From: Prinia subflava
Lineage: Eukaryota; Chordata; Aves; Passeriformes; Cisticolidae
Assembly: GCF_021018805.1 (NCBI RefSeq)
Contig: NC_086247.1
Location: 91,496,140-91,560,139 of the forward strand
Reading direction: 5' to 3'
DNA length: 64,000 nt
Below the pieces are notes generated by a model. That model did no database searches. It was not told the DNA's origin and saw only the letters and a program-made list of their open reading frames with translations. Positions 11,745 through 23,790 of this stretch are shown here, in pieces; position 1 is the first letter of the stretch, and each line of letters begins with the position of its first letter. Both the position numbers and the translations under genes were made by a program.

Positions 11745-14700
11745 ACACCTGCACATGATCTAGACATACCTGATTCAAGTCAATTTGATTCTGCTAAGTA
11801 GTGAGCAAGCTTGTTCTAGATGAGAAATTTGTAAACTCTTTCATAGTGCTGAAGAGGGATTTGCAGAGGTTATCATTTGCCTAGCAAGGTTAATGTCTCC
11901 AGGCTCCTGCTCTGGTCAAGGCGATGGCAGAAACTCCTCCCATGTGCTAAAGGAGAAAAGATAGAATATTTTCTTCTGGTAATTTTCCTGTGGGAGAGCT
12001 TTTCTCTTGACAGAGGAGGCCTTTCGGTGAGACTGAACAAATGCCCATCACAGGGAGATGTGAATTAGGAGAGGCCAATTTTTTCTGGTTTTGAGAGAAG
12101 TGTCTTTAAAGTTAAGCTCCTACCTCCAAGTTGAAAATAGACTAGTGGCTTTTAGTCAGAAAGGAGGGCTCCTGGCTTTGCCCCCAGCTGCCAGCAGCAG
12201 GACCTGGAGGGGCTGCCCCACTTGCTGCAGGGCAATCTGGGGACCTGAGGCTGCACTCGCTTCCCCCTCGATACACTCTAAGCCTTGGCTCCATTTCACA
12301 GCTCTTCATGGAAATGACTCCCTGTTCTGGGAGGGACTCAGCCTCTTCTCAAATGATAATGCAATCCAGACATGAATTGGCAGAAATGTCATGAGACTTC
12401 TTATTCTTGTGTATTTCCAGTGCGAATGCTCTCAAAATATCCTGGGAAGGCAGCCTTGGCATTTTCTCTGATGAACTGACACTGACCTGACAGCTTATTG
12501 TGGTTTCTTCCCCCAAAGACAGTTATATGGAAAAGAAACTGAAAAATCCCTTTCTCATCCCTAGTTTGTTTTCCAGCTATACTTACACTAAAAACTATCA
12601 TTTTTTCTACACTATATTTTAATAATTGCTACTCTATCAAAACACTGTTGAACTCCACCTTTAAGCATATGTCAACATTGACTTAGAACATATCAACCTC
12701 TGAATCACGTGTAACATGCATTTTAGGAGCCTTAGGGCACCAGGTAGATGAGGGCAAACAAGAATTTAATCTCCTCTGAGCACAAATTCAGAGGGGTAAC
12801 TTCCTCTCTCAATAAATGGGTGGCTTAGGGCAACTTATCTCCTTCAGTGCTGGCACCTAAATTTACTGCCTAGAGTTGGGCAGAGTGAATAGCTGCTGGT
12901 TATTATGTTTGTGTCTTGAGATGACAGGATCCCTCTTTCTCTGCTTCCCTGTTTCCTCAGGTCACGGACAGGATTCCTGACATACCCCAAATAATGGAGG
13001 GAGAAAAAGTGTTTCACAGGATTTTTCCAATTTTGTTTTCATATGTGAAGGGGGTAATGATGTGGTACAAGAACAGTCACTGGGAAAAAGACTCTGAGGA
13101 TGGACTGGGGTCAAGTACTGTTTTCGGAATCCTCTAACAGCTGGGAAACAGGAGTGCCTGATTTAGTGAGCTCTGATGTTCTACAGTGATAGGGAAGGAC
13201 CTTAATACAGACCTTGGCCCCCACCATGTGTAGTCTGCCCATTTTAGGGGAAGGTAGGCTAATTTTGAATTCTCTGCCTAATCTAGACAAGCTTTCCCAA
13301 GAAAGAGATCCTCGACTGTCAAAACCAAATAGATGACTCAGGAAAGAAAATTACATTTCTTCATGTGTCTGTCCAACACGTTTATGAATGGATACAACAA
13401 GGTAGGCGTGAGCAATTTGGCTGAAGTGTCACAGAAGAGCTGTAGTGGAGTTAAGAACAAACACTGATCTTCAGTCCCATGGAGCTGACCTTCCTGTGGT
13501 CTGTTTTCAATCCCCAAACCAGAATGGCAGTATTTCATACCACGTAAATGCATCATTTTTCATAAGATGGAAGATATGAGGCACTGGAGGGCTGGATCTG
13601 CTGGGTTTTTGTTCTAGCTGTTTTTGTTGGGGAACTGAGTTTGCTGCCTGTCTCCTCTGGCCTTTCCCGGCATTTCAGCAGGGCCAGGCACCTCTGTGGT
13701 TCCTGGATGTTGATCTTTAGCCGCCAACCACTGAGGTGTCAGAGCAGATGGGATTGCTGCTCAGAGTGGAGCTTGGGAAGAAGCTTTCTTCATGTTTCTG
13801 CCTCTCCCAAACACTTCTCAATAGCTGTGATGTGTCACCTATGGACAACTGAGCTGCTTCTTTCATGGATGAAAACCTGGGAGAGAAGCAGATGATCCTC
13901 ATCAAGCTGGTTTTGGGCTAGGTGGCTGGGTTGAGCTAATAATCCGTATGCACCAGATACAAAGTCAAATGTGTCACCCGGCCAAGCACATAATTTTTAA
14001 AGCAAACTCAACTTAGATATGTTGGTAACACCTGGCAACCTGAATGATTGTTCACAGAGAATGGAACTGCTGCCCAGTCGTTAGAAAGGCAGAAAACACA
14101 GTTAGTAATAAAGCTGCAAAAACACTGCACTGGTAAAACATCATAGCATGACAGGCACCTCACAAATCTGTACTACAGAAGAGTTTGAAATACAGTGTGT
14201 AGAAATATTTACAGACCATGGAGATTAAGAAATATTGCTGACATGGTTGGGGGAATCAATACATGAGGGTAATTATGAAATGCCACTGCCTTCTGAGGCA
14301 AAAAATATAGGTCCCTATCCTACCCTAAGAGTACTTATTGTGGACCTTTATAATGTTTTGCTGAAAGCAATATAAAGTTCAAGGCATTTCTGTTCCTCAG
14401 CTGAGTTATCTAACTGGAGGCAGTATTAGCCTATAGAAATGTGTCCCTTTCTTCTAGCTCTTTTAAGAAAAATAAAAAAATCCTGAAAAGAAGGATTAAT
14501 GAAGTGATAAATGATAGGAGAAATAAATATTTAAAATGCAGAAAAATTAAAAATTGTAAAAATCAGATCCTCAAATTTTCATGTAGCTCCAAGTTTGATT
14601 CTGGGAATGTAGGGATCAAACTGAAGTATGTAATTTAGGATTTCTTTTTTCTATTGGATTTCTATAGGTGTGATTTAGTTTTTCTTGTGCTAAAGCAGTT

Positions 14701-15479
14701 GTAGAGAGGATAATGCCCCTGACAGTGTTTCAATATAGCTTCTCTTCATAGTTGCCAAGTGGATTTTAATTTTTTTCTTTCTTATTACTGGGGTGTGAAT
14801 TATTATGTGGCCTGTCAAATGTTGGAAATTTGACTATTTAGCTCTTGTGAAGGAGAAGACAACTCATCTCTGCAGTAAAGCTATGAGCAGGATGGAGCTG
14901 GAGCATTAAATGCTAAAATTCATCTGAACTGCAGTGACGTGGTCTGTGTGTGCTGCCTGGTTAGGTGCAGTCTGCAAAGAACAGGATCCATGGAAGCCAT
15001 CTCAGAGAGCTGCGAATGCAACCAACAGCAGAGTTGTTCCTCTGGCCCTTGATCCATTCTGTGACAGCCCAGCAAAAGCTGCAGTAAGGTCACCTACCAG
15101 CTAGTGCTTTGATGCTGCCCGGGTGAGATGGCGCTGCTAGCCTGATGTAAATGGTGCCTCAGCAGAGAATTCTGAAGAATTCCAGAATGGAAAAAACAAA
15201 GCTGTTACAAGGACAGCCTTAGAAGAGAGGGGGCGAGTAGCAGGCATGTGTTGCACTAGGTCTCTTTAGATGCTAGTTGGATGAAGAGAAGTTACAGCAG
15301 AACCCGAGGGTTTGGAAGCAACCAAGGAGGAAGAGCCAAAAAATCTGGAGGCAGCAGAAGCTGAGTTTCTGCTAGCACCGGAGACCAGTCGACCCAGCCC
15401 AAGCATATTGTTACTGTTTTATTAAAAGGGTTGATTTGGAGAATGTTGTGTTTGCAATTCAGCATCATGCCTCGGAGCC
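11745..15479. other. Non-coding sequence, no gene seen
   Basis: Largely unique-looking DNA. Bases 14450-14570 are very A-rich and give a lysine- and asparagine-rich open frame that is a composition artefact. No exon, RNA gene or transposon could be supported. Confidence 0.45.
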
Positions 15480-15890
15480 TTGATTTCAAGCCTTTATTTA
15501 TATGCTTAATTGTTGCTATGGAAATTCAATATTTAAAGAGGTAATTATTGCTGATCTTGTTGCATGTGTCCATTTCTGATGTCCAGCTGTTAGCTCTTTA
15601 GCTCCAGTCTAGCAGATTAATTACTACTATTGATTACTTTGAGCTTCTCTCTTCACACCTGCAGTCTGTGTAATTAGCCGGTGGCCTCCTCTGAAAATTA
15701 GGAGCAGTTTCATTTTGGCACCTTGCCATTTCTCAGCCGTGTGCCTTACACTGATGAACAAAACCAAAGCTATTTTAAATAGAGATATCTGGGCAGTGAA
15801 CTGTTTTGTCTTTTTGAACTATCTGTGATTAATTCAAATTACTCTATGTCAGCAAATATTGCACCCCATTGGAAGACCCCTGATAGCAAA
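15480..15890. promoter_or_regulatory. Candidate conserved enhancer-like element
   Basis: About 400 bp are packed with homeobox, SOX and bHLH words: CTTAATTGTTGCTATGG near 15506, GTAATTA at 15541, an E-box CAGCTG at 15584, GATTAATTAC at 15615, TGATTAC near 15631 and TAATTAG at 15671. The sequence is complex rather than low-complexity and carries no coding frame. Such clusters are characteristic of deeply conserved developmental enhancers. The inference would need a multi-species alignment. Confidence 0.35.
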
Positions 15891-17325
15891 AGAATAAATA
15901 AATTCCATAGTACTGGTATTTGTTTTGTCTGCCCACTAGTCAGTAAATGCTGTCCTGGCTATTTGTAAGTGGGACCCAGCTCTTTGAGTGCAATTATTTC
16001 TCCTTTCAACCTGCTTTCCTGGAGTTTTCCTTTCTCTGCTGTGTGTGAGAGGTTTCCATTTTTCTTACTGGATGCTACCAGGGCACATCAGAGGAACTTT
16101 AAGTAGGAGGGCAGGAGGCATATGTGTGTACCCAAAAGCCCTCATCCATTCTCTTGCTTCCCGAGCACTGTGTTTGTCTGTTTTCCAGTGCCCACTCAAG
16201 GCTCTTCTTGGAAAGACAAATCTGTGCCACATTCCCCTCTCTGCACATAACAAAGGCAAAGACTAAGTGTTCAAAAGCTCTATTTTAAGAAACAAAATAT
16301 AATTCTTCCGTCACCAGGGCCATGGCTTTCTCCTCTCAAAAAAAGAAGCCTTTTCTTTATGTTTTCTGGGTTGCTAAGCACAGGTCATGCCAGCACTGTG
16401 TGATTTTGACATACGTAGTGTGTTGGGTGGAGATGAGAGCATGGGGAAAACTCTGTCTTTGCTCTCTCTGGGCAAGCATCCAGCCCAGATTTATAGCAGA
16501 CCAATGGCAGCCCAAAAGCACAATACAGGTGGCCTGTGAACCGAAGTGTGCTGAAATTCAGTGTTCAGGAACTAACTTTAGTATTAATGCTGCATGACTG
16601 GATGCTGTCCCCATATTAGCAGTTTAACGTGCCATGGCTCAGGGTTGTGAGTCTCCAGAGCCAAGGCAGCAGTGAAGGCCCTCTCTGCTTCACGGGTCAA
16701 ACACCACCCTGAAAGTCGTAGAGAAGTTCAGGAGAAGAGAGTAGACTCATCTCCTTTCTGGTCGGATAAAGTAGCAGCAGAAGACTGTGTGGTACAGTGC
16801 TGGCCTCCAGACCAGAAGGTCCCCAGCTGGAATCTCATCACCGCCACTGTTTCTAGATTAAATTCTAAATTGTGTACTGTCATTTGGAGGCCTTCTGTGC
16901 AGGGTCTCACTGAGTCACCAGTTATTAGGAATGCCTCCTATTATCGCAGCCCTAAAAGCTATTTGAACAGAAGCCTAATGTGACTGTGATTTCCAAGGAC
17001 CATTTGCTGTTATTGCAGCTCTGCTTTGCTGTGAGTGAGAAACAAACCAAAGTTGCTTTCAGATCACATGAAAGGGAGGGACGGGGAAGCAGTGGAGCTG
17101 GAGTGACATTCAAGCTGCCAACAAATGTAAATTCACCAAAAATAAACAATCTTTTTATTAACTAAAGCAGGGCCATTTCTAATGCAAGGAAACAATCAGA
17201 TTGCTTTTCTCCAAGCAGGCATACTTTGAAATTCTTCTTGCTTTTCTGAGTAGCTGAAAAATTAGCTGCTGAAGAAGTGTGCAGAACCTATGCCCTGCCA
17301 CACCCCATGGGCCAGAAGGACCTTC
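15891..17325. other. Non-coding sequence, no gene seen
   Basis: Several 60-100 codon frames are open on both strands, but they overlap each other and resemble no protein I know. The stretch around 17165-17260 has a composition similar to conserved non-coding DNA. No repeat family was recognised. Confidence 0.45.
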
Positions 17326-17348
17326 TCCTCCTCCTCAGAGGAGGAGGA
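17326..17348. repeat. Near-contiguous pyrimidine/purine inverted repeat
   Basis: The 11-bp arm TCCTCCTCCTC is followed by a single A and then its exact reverse complement GAGGAGGAGGA. The result is a 23-bp palindrome whose left half is all pyrimidine and right half all purine. It could extrude as a cruciform or simply reflect a triplet microsatellite that has inverted. Confidence 0.85.
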
Positions 17349-20258
17349 CACAGCAGAAAGGCAAATGTCTGCTCTCTGGGAGAGGAAGGCAGTAACTTGT
17401 GTGCACCAAATGGGAAACTACAAATGCAAATTATTCGAAATCACACAGATGCATGTCAGAAATCTATATAACAGGGGAGAGTCTGGAGTCTGAACAATAC
17501 AGTTTATGGGCTGGATTTCAGAGCAGTCCTGATTCTACTTTATTGCTGACTCTTTCTAAGACTTCTTAGTCCTAAATCACCTCCATTAAACAAAAGTGGA
17601 ATTTTGCCCAAAAGAGGGACGATTAAGGTACTAGGAAAATAGGTTTTTCATAAAGAATTTTTTAGAAGTTCTGTTGTTTCTACAGCTAAACGTGCTGTGA
17701 ACAGCTTGCTCCTGTTTAGGAGGACTGATGTGAAATGGCATTGGTCCATTAGAACTAGTGGTGCTGGGTTTGATGCTGGTTGGTATTTGGACAAATATTT
17801 GTATTAGTCTTGTATTATACAGTTGTATACACAATTTAGTCCTGCCTTTTCCTTAGCCTAGTGCTGGGGTGTTTGGCAAGGATGAGGGGCTACATCAAAG
17901 AGTCTATTTTGAGCATGAGCTGCCAGACATCATCTTCCTATCAGATGGACTGCAGCCAGCCATGCTCACAGAAGGACAGACGTCTGGCGAGGGAGAAGAC
18001 AACTGAAAGCTGGGGCCATTAGAAGAAGGCAGTGGTGCTGCCAGCTATATTCCATGTCCCAGCAGGATATATCCCATTTAAGATGTTTCTGTGTTGCCTC
18101 TAGCAAACAGATCAGTAAATGTGGAAGGAAGGACAGTAGGATAGCAGAGATGTGGTCAAAAGGAAGAAAGAGCAAAAATGGTTTTGCATCCATTTTATGC
18201 ATCCATATGCTCAGAGAGCTAGCTTGCTGTACTTGGAAATCTTTGAAACTTAGGACAGAAGCTTCAGTGATTTCAAAGTGGCAAAAATCTCAACTGCAGC
18301 AGCAGACGTCACAGTTTCTGGACAGCCTGAGATGCAAAAAGGATATTCCTACCATGACTGTCCCCTGGAATCTAAAAGCAGCAACTGATCCAATTTTGTT
18401 GAAAACTGGCAGCCTGGAAAAAGTCAGGCCTGAATGTTCAGTGGAGTCACCTGAGCAGCAGCAGCCTTTGTTGCATGTTTTAAATCACCTACAGGCATTG
18501 CTTTTGCCTAATGGAGACTGAGCCCAGGGCAGCCTGCACATACCCACACACAGAATTGGATCTCGTGGTTTGGGTGTGCAGGTGAGGTGGTTGCTCCCAT
18601 ATTTAGGATGTGGCAGGCTCACCAGACTTACAGTCTGTGTCAGAGCCAGCTTGTTGAACCAAAGTGGTGGCAAGATGGAAGATTTCTAGGGTGACTGTTT
18701 TGACCCTGAAGAAAGGTAAAGCTACTGCTAACACCTCTCAGAGGCTTCTGGTAAATGAAGAAGTGTTCTATCAGGCTGTGACTAACACTTAAGAGTCTGA
18801 TTAAACTAAAGGACTGAGGGTTTGATTGAAGTGTCTTCCACACCCTGAAATTCTTAAAGTAAGTTTGCTCAGCAAGCCATTTGTAGGCACCTACTGGCAT
18901 TATGAAAAACTTCTGAGTGCCCTATTCAGGAGGATCTGAACATGAGTGTTTCTGGAGACTGCAGCCTGTATCATTCTGCTGTCTGAATCTTTAGGTTTGT
19001 AAGCAGTAATGTGTTGCTTTGCTTAAGAGAGTGTTAAAGATGTGACTTGAGCAGCCTATAACTTAAGACCCTTTATGAGAGGTCTCATAATTTAATTTCT
19101 TATCATTGCTGCAGCCACTTTCCTCCTTTTACTACATTGTGAGGTACAGACTCTGCCATCACATACTTCTGTGGCTCTCAGCACAGCTGGCTGAGACTGT
19201 AAGTCCTCCCAAGATGCAAACAGTAAAGAGGAATAAGAGCATGAGGTGGGTATGTAGTGACAGAAGTGAGATGCTCACAGCTGGCAAGTTGTGTGTCACT
19301 GGTTTGTAGATTTGAAATGCCATTTATGTCCTGACTGCTTGTCTCAGTGCACTGACTTTGTTCATGTGCCAGGTGTTGTGTTTGGCCTTTGGCATCAGCC
19401 TGTGCAACCATCACAAACTCCATCTGAAGCTGTGCTGAAGTGCTGCACTGCATTGCCTTTTCCTTCCCCAGAATTTGTTTGAATTGCAATGTGTGTGATC
19501 CTTCCACTTAATGACACACCATGGCTGTACTTTGTCGTTTGTCAGCTTGGGGTTTTCCTTTGGTCTGGAATAACTGGGAGCTGCTTTTTAACCCTGATGC
19601 CTTGGGTTTTTTTTTTCACCAGTCCCATGAAAATCTTCTGCTCTTGCTGGAGAACACATCTGGGAGCACAGAGCATTAGGATAAGCTTCAAGCCCTGATC
19701 TACATTTCAGGTGCTTGTTAAATCCTGCTTCTCTGTGACATCAGCTCAGGAAGCCCTTCCAGCGCGCTGCCTGTGGGAGCGGCCTGACGGAGCCGATAGC
19801 ACACTCCGTGTACGGCCACTCCTGCAGCACTCCATCTGCCTTGCTTAGCTGGAGCATTTATTGTCCAAAGCCCTCCTGACAGGAAACATTCTGGCTGTAG
19901 TGAAGTATCCACAGAGATTATTATGGTATTTTTTCCCCAAATGTCTCCCAAACCCACAGTATTGACTTCTGTGTCCTAATTGTCCTGCATCTGTTTCCAG
20001 CCTTGGAATATTACCTCTTAGGTGGAGGGGCTGATGTTACCACACCGCCTCTTGGTACCTATTGTGGTATCTATGTTGTTCATGAGCTAAGGAAATAACA
20101 TGGTGCTACAAGGACCCAGTAGAAGCTGGGATAATTTAGGTTTACAAATATGTCTAGATGTCTTCAAGAGCCATTTGAAATCCTTGATATAAAATCCCTT
20201 TCTTGAGAGTACTTATTTTATGGCTCACATTTTTTTCTCTGTGAGTGTCAGTACATGT
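17349..20258. other. Non-coding sequence with one longer unrecognised frame
   Basis: The longest open frame outside repeats in this part is 18054-18521 on the plus strand (155 codons). It has no domain, signal peptide or repeat pattern that I recognise, and I treat it as chance. A short CpG-bearing patch lies at about 19758-19815. Nothing else was identified. Confidence 0.4.
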
Positions 20259-20274
20259 ACATGCATATGCATGT
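20259..20274. promoter_or_regulatory. Perfect palindrome containing a POU-dimer MORE motif
   Basis: These 16 bases are a perfect palindrome, ACATGCATATGCATGT. Its inner 12 bases (20261-20272, ATGCATATGCAT) equal the published MORE sequence, the palindromic site bound by dimers of POU factors such as Oct1 and Oct6. A second short palindrome, GTACATGTAC, lies immediately upstream at 20251-20260. Factor binding is inferred, not shown. Confidence 0.5.
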
Positions 20275-20389
20275 TTGTGCATGACATATATGAGCTATTT
20301 TTGTCCCTACATAGGAAAGACATGGGTTGGTGTGTGTTTTCATGAGCCTGTGTGTCCCATCCACAGCATCAGCTCTCACCCTAATGAGC

Positions 20390-20810
20390 TGAAGCTACAT
20401 TAGCAATATCCTAGGCAGATAAATTGACTTTAAACCTTGGTTTGATGATCCTACTAAGACATTCAATTAATTCTGTTTTGCTACAAGCTAATTTATGACT
20501 TTGTGTTTATTCCAAAAAAATGTTGAATGTACAAATCAGTAGCAGACAAGGTAATGAATTATTCTACCTTCCTTCATGCTCTTGTCTTCACACTTCACTA
20601 CTGTAAGAATGGAAGAGGAAATTTGAAAGAAATGTCTTTTGATGTATGAAATGTGGATATTTTCTCATACTGCGCTGTATCTAACTGGTGTAAACACATA
20701 ATCAAGCCCTCTAGGAGATGCTAATTAGTGCAGTAAATGTTAGTTTATTAATTGCCATTACATTTCTCTTTGTTTCACCAGTGAATGTGCCTTTTCAGGA
20801 GAACAGATTT
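20390..20810. promoter_or_regulatory. Candidate conserved enhancer-like element
   Basis: This block contains CTAATTAG at 20721-20728, a forkhead-type TGTAAACA at 20689-20696, TTTATTAATTG near 20745 and several other TAAT cores. The 20640-20810 part is the densest. The MORE palindrome lies just upstream. The pattern is typical of conserved non-coding elements; conservation itself is unverified. Confidence 0.3.
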
Positions 20811-21765
20811 GATATGGTATGTCTGTAGAATTTGTTTGTGTTCATGGCAAATGAAGACAAGTAGCCTGGCAAAGCTGTGATGAATTAACAACATTCCGTG
20901 TGATCAACGTTTCTCTAACAGAGTCCACAAAGTGCATGGGCTTCTGTATGATCTGAGAAGAAAAACAACACAAAACAAAAAACCCCAGAGGACTTGATAA
21001 CAATTTTCTGCTCCATCTCTCTACCTGGTGTGTTTTTAATGAGCCCTCCAAAAGCACAGGTAGTAAAACTTTTTCCTTTTTGATGTGGCAGAATACACTG
21101 CCAAGACATACTGCAGGAGAGGCACTTCAAAGGCAAACAGCCAGTGAATACAATTATGTTAGGTGAGGCTGCTGGGTATAATTGAGTTCCTCCCATCCTT
21201 GGAAAGTGATAGGAGGCAGTCCCTTAACAATTCCCTCTTCCTGCTCCTCCAGCTTGTCATTATAAATCAATACTTACCCTGTGATGTTCACATTTGTAAA
21301 CTGTACCATTATCACATGCTACATTGCCTGTGTCAGGTACCGGGAGCCAAATGAAGGATCAAGTGAGATCTCCCTGTAGGCAGCTGCAGCATGGTGTATG
21401 GAGAGGGCAGAACCAGCAAAGCCTGGAAGACATCCCGTTGCCTCTGTGAAGGCTGCCAAAAATTATTGGAAATGCTCATGTGAGGAGGTGCTGGTGCTTC
21501 CACGAGGCAGGAAAGGGGATGGTTGTCCTGGTTGCAGGGAGGGGGCAGAGCTAAGGTGTGGGCATGGCAAGCTTGTTCTGCGCTATCCACATCATCACTA
21601 GGGGCCTTGGTTTTGGGAGGAAAAGCTGGGCATCCCATCGGAAGTGTGCCACATTTGTCTTCCCCTCTACAGTGGGAGGGGGTTCGGGTCAGCACCCGTG
21701 TGTTTTTATTCCCTATAGTGGATATCTTTTTGTGGGTGAAACACCTTCTCTCTTTGTATACTTTT
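20811..21765. other. Non-coding sequence, no gene seen
   Basis: Mixed-composition DNA. The G+C-richer part at 21390-21690 has overlapping open frames on both strands with no recognisable product. Confidence 0.45.
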
Positions 21766-21799
21766 ATTGTTAATATTAATTAACAATATTAATATTGTT
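21766..21799. repeat. Two overlapping A/T palindromes
   Basis: The first is a 22-bp inverted repeat at 21766-21787 with arms ATTGTTAAT and ATTAACAAT. The second, at 21782-21799, is a perfect 18-bp palindrome, AACAATATTAATATTGTT. The two share AACAAT, so the DNA could form alternative hairpins. The ACAAT and ATTGT halves match the SOX-family core in inverted orientation. Confidence 0.8.
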
Positions 21800-23211
21800 G
21801 TTATTAGGCATCACTTATTCCATTGCTTTTTGCTTTCAGTAAAATGTTATCTCAACCCATAGCCTCTGCTTTTTTCCCTCCTTTACCAGAAGAGGTGGGG
21901 GGAAGGGGAGTTTCTTATTTGGAGTTTAATTTCCTGCTGGTGTTAAATCACCACAGCTGTGTATGTTGAAGCAACTCGGTGTCCCAGAAGGACTGCTGTG
22001 GAAAGCAACAATGTCTAGGTGTGGATCTAGGTCATAGCTTGACCAGACTCTCAGGATCTACTTTTAGACTTTGTATGGAGAGAAAGGCTTTGTATGTTTT
22101 TAATCACTTGGCTTGTGATGCCAAAACATGGGAGGAGGTGTTTCCCTTCTGTGTGGAACATGAGCATTTGTTGTGTTTTCATGGATTTTGGCTAAGACAA
22201 ACCAAAACCCAGATATCTTTTCATACTCCTTTCCCTGCAGAATAGGTTCTACAAAGCCTTACACTGTGAAACAAAGAATATTTTTCATCCTGACAAGTGA
22301 AAAAGCTTTTTCATAATTTTCTTCATTTATTTGCCTAGAAAAGTTTCAGTAGACCACTGAAAATCTGAGGCTAGGATTCTTGTTTCGTCTTTGTCTTTGA
22401 GACCAAGGTTGCTTTGCAGTGTCTTTGAATAGCTCGAGTCCTACCCTAATCTTGTTCAGGATTTCTTCTGTTTTATATTATTATACAAATAACAACAGGC
22501 CCATGTCAAAAACTTCTAGCTTGGACTTCTAAGGGTGTCTGTTCAAGAGGCAGAATCTCTCTTGCCCCTGTTCCTTAGGCAGATATCTTGCCTCTATGCT
22601 TCTGCAGAAGTCAAAGGCAGGCATGGCTGACTGCTGAGACCCTGCATGGCAACAGTGGGTGTTGCTGCTGCAGGTCTTAATTGGCATTAAGTCATTGGTT
22701 TATTTTTTGGTGATAAATGATCATAACTAGCATATAAACATGTAGTTCTATGCTGAATTTGGAGGTTCTGTCCAAATGTTTGCATAACAAATGCTGGAAA
22801 AAAATATTGGAGCACCTTTTATTTTCCAGATTGAGAAAATTTTTTTAAAATTGTAGATTTTGTGTTCAGCGTTATACTTCAGCACAGCTTGAGCAAATTT
22901 TCACGTTTTAAGTAAGGGGGCTTTGGGTTTTTGGACTCTGGTAGCAGAAGTGTATGGAGGATGGACCTAGCTTAGAATTTTGCTACAAATCTGGAGATAG
23001 AAACTGGCTTATCCTCTGAGACACGCTCCATATATGCAGAATCTATCTGAATAAATGAGCCCCTTATTTAACTGGGAGCGTACTGTATATTCCATCTGCA
23101 GACTGAATGATTGCTCCATTTCAAGCCTCCTGACTCCCATGGAGCCATCTGGTACACGCTAGTTTGTACGAATAGGTGAGGATTCCTGCTAACACAACAG
23201 TCTTCAACCAG
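21800..23211. other. Non-coding sequence, no gene seen
   Basis: Unique-looking A/T-rich sequence. One 88-codon plus-strand frame (21979-22245) is open but unrecognised. No transposon or RNA gene is evident. Confidence 0.45.
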
Positions 23212-23238
23212 GCAGAGTGCTGATATTTAGCACTCTGC
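23212..23238. repeat. Perfect 10-bp stem hairpin
   Basis: The arm GCAGAGTGCT and its exact reverse complement AGCACTCTGC are separated by the seven bases GATATTT. A G-T wobble and an A-T pair extend the stem by two. It is too short for a typical microRNA precursor unless flanking pairing exists that I cannot fold by eye. Confidence 0.85.
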
Positions 23239-23790
23239 TTCACATCTGCGTGCAAAGCCGTAACAAAAACCCCAACATTTTCTGTGTTTAATAGTTAAAT
23301 GAACCTTCCTTTTTCTCCTGGAAAACCAGTTGGGGCAGGAAAAATTAAAGCAATTACATCAGAAAATGAGTTGAGCTATTAATACACCCAACTAATCAGA
23401 GATTTCCTGTTATGTGGCATTGTGAATTTCTTTTTTTACCCATTGATTACTTAGGCCTGAGTGGGGAGGAAGGTGGGAGAGGAGCAGGAATGTGTCATAT
23501 AGCTATTTTAATATCACTTTGAGATATTATCAGAAAATGAAGCTAATGGAGATCATTCATGTCTGTAGGCAGCAGTGGGCTGGTCATAGGACCTACTAAT
23601 ATGTAAAGGTTATACCCTTTTTGGCTGCCTTACTGTGTCAGCGGTATCCACCTGAGATTGGTGGCCTGGCACAACACTGCAAAGAAGGTGCCTTTGGGGT
23701 AGACAAGTCACTCCAAAGGGTTTCAATGAAAGAGGACAGAACAAAGTGGATGGGGAGAAAGTGAAACGGGCTGAAATCCAGCTGCCTGCA
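23239..23790. other. Non-coding sequence, possibly part-conserved
   Basis: Bases 23340-23560 contain TTAATACACCCAACTAATCAG, CATTGATTAC and TTTTAATATCAC-like words and look like a weak conserved block. The rest is unremarkable up to the CR1 boundary. Confidence 0.3.

Noticed and set aside
14441..14638. Lysine-rich 65-codon frame
   Set aside because: It is a translation of A-rich sequence with no supporting signal.
18054..18521. A 155-codon plus-strand frame
   Set aside because: No recognisable domain, no conserved-looking codon pattern and no splice or promoter context; a frame of this length is expected by chance in 64 kb.
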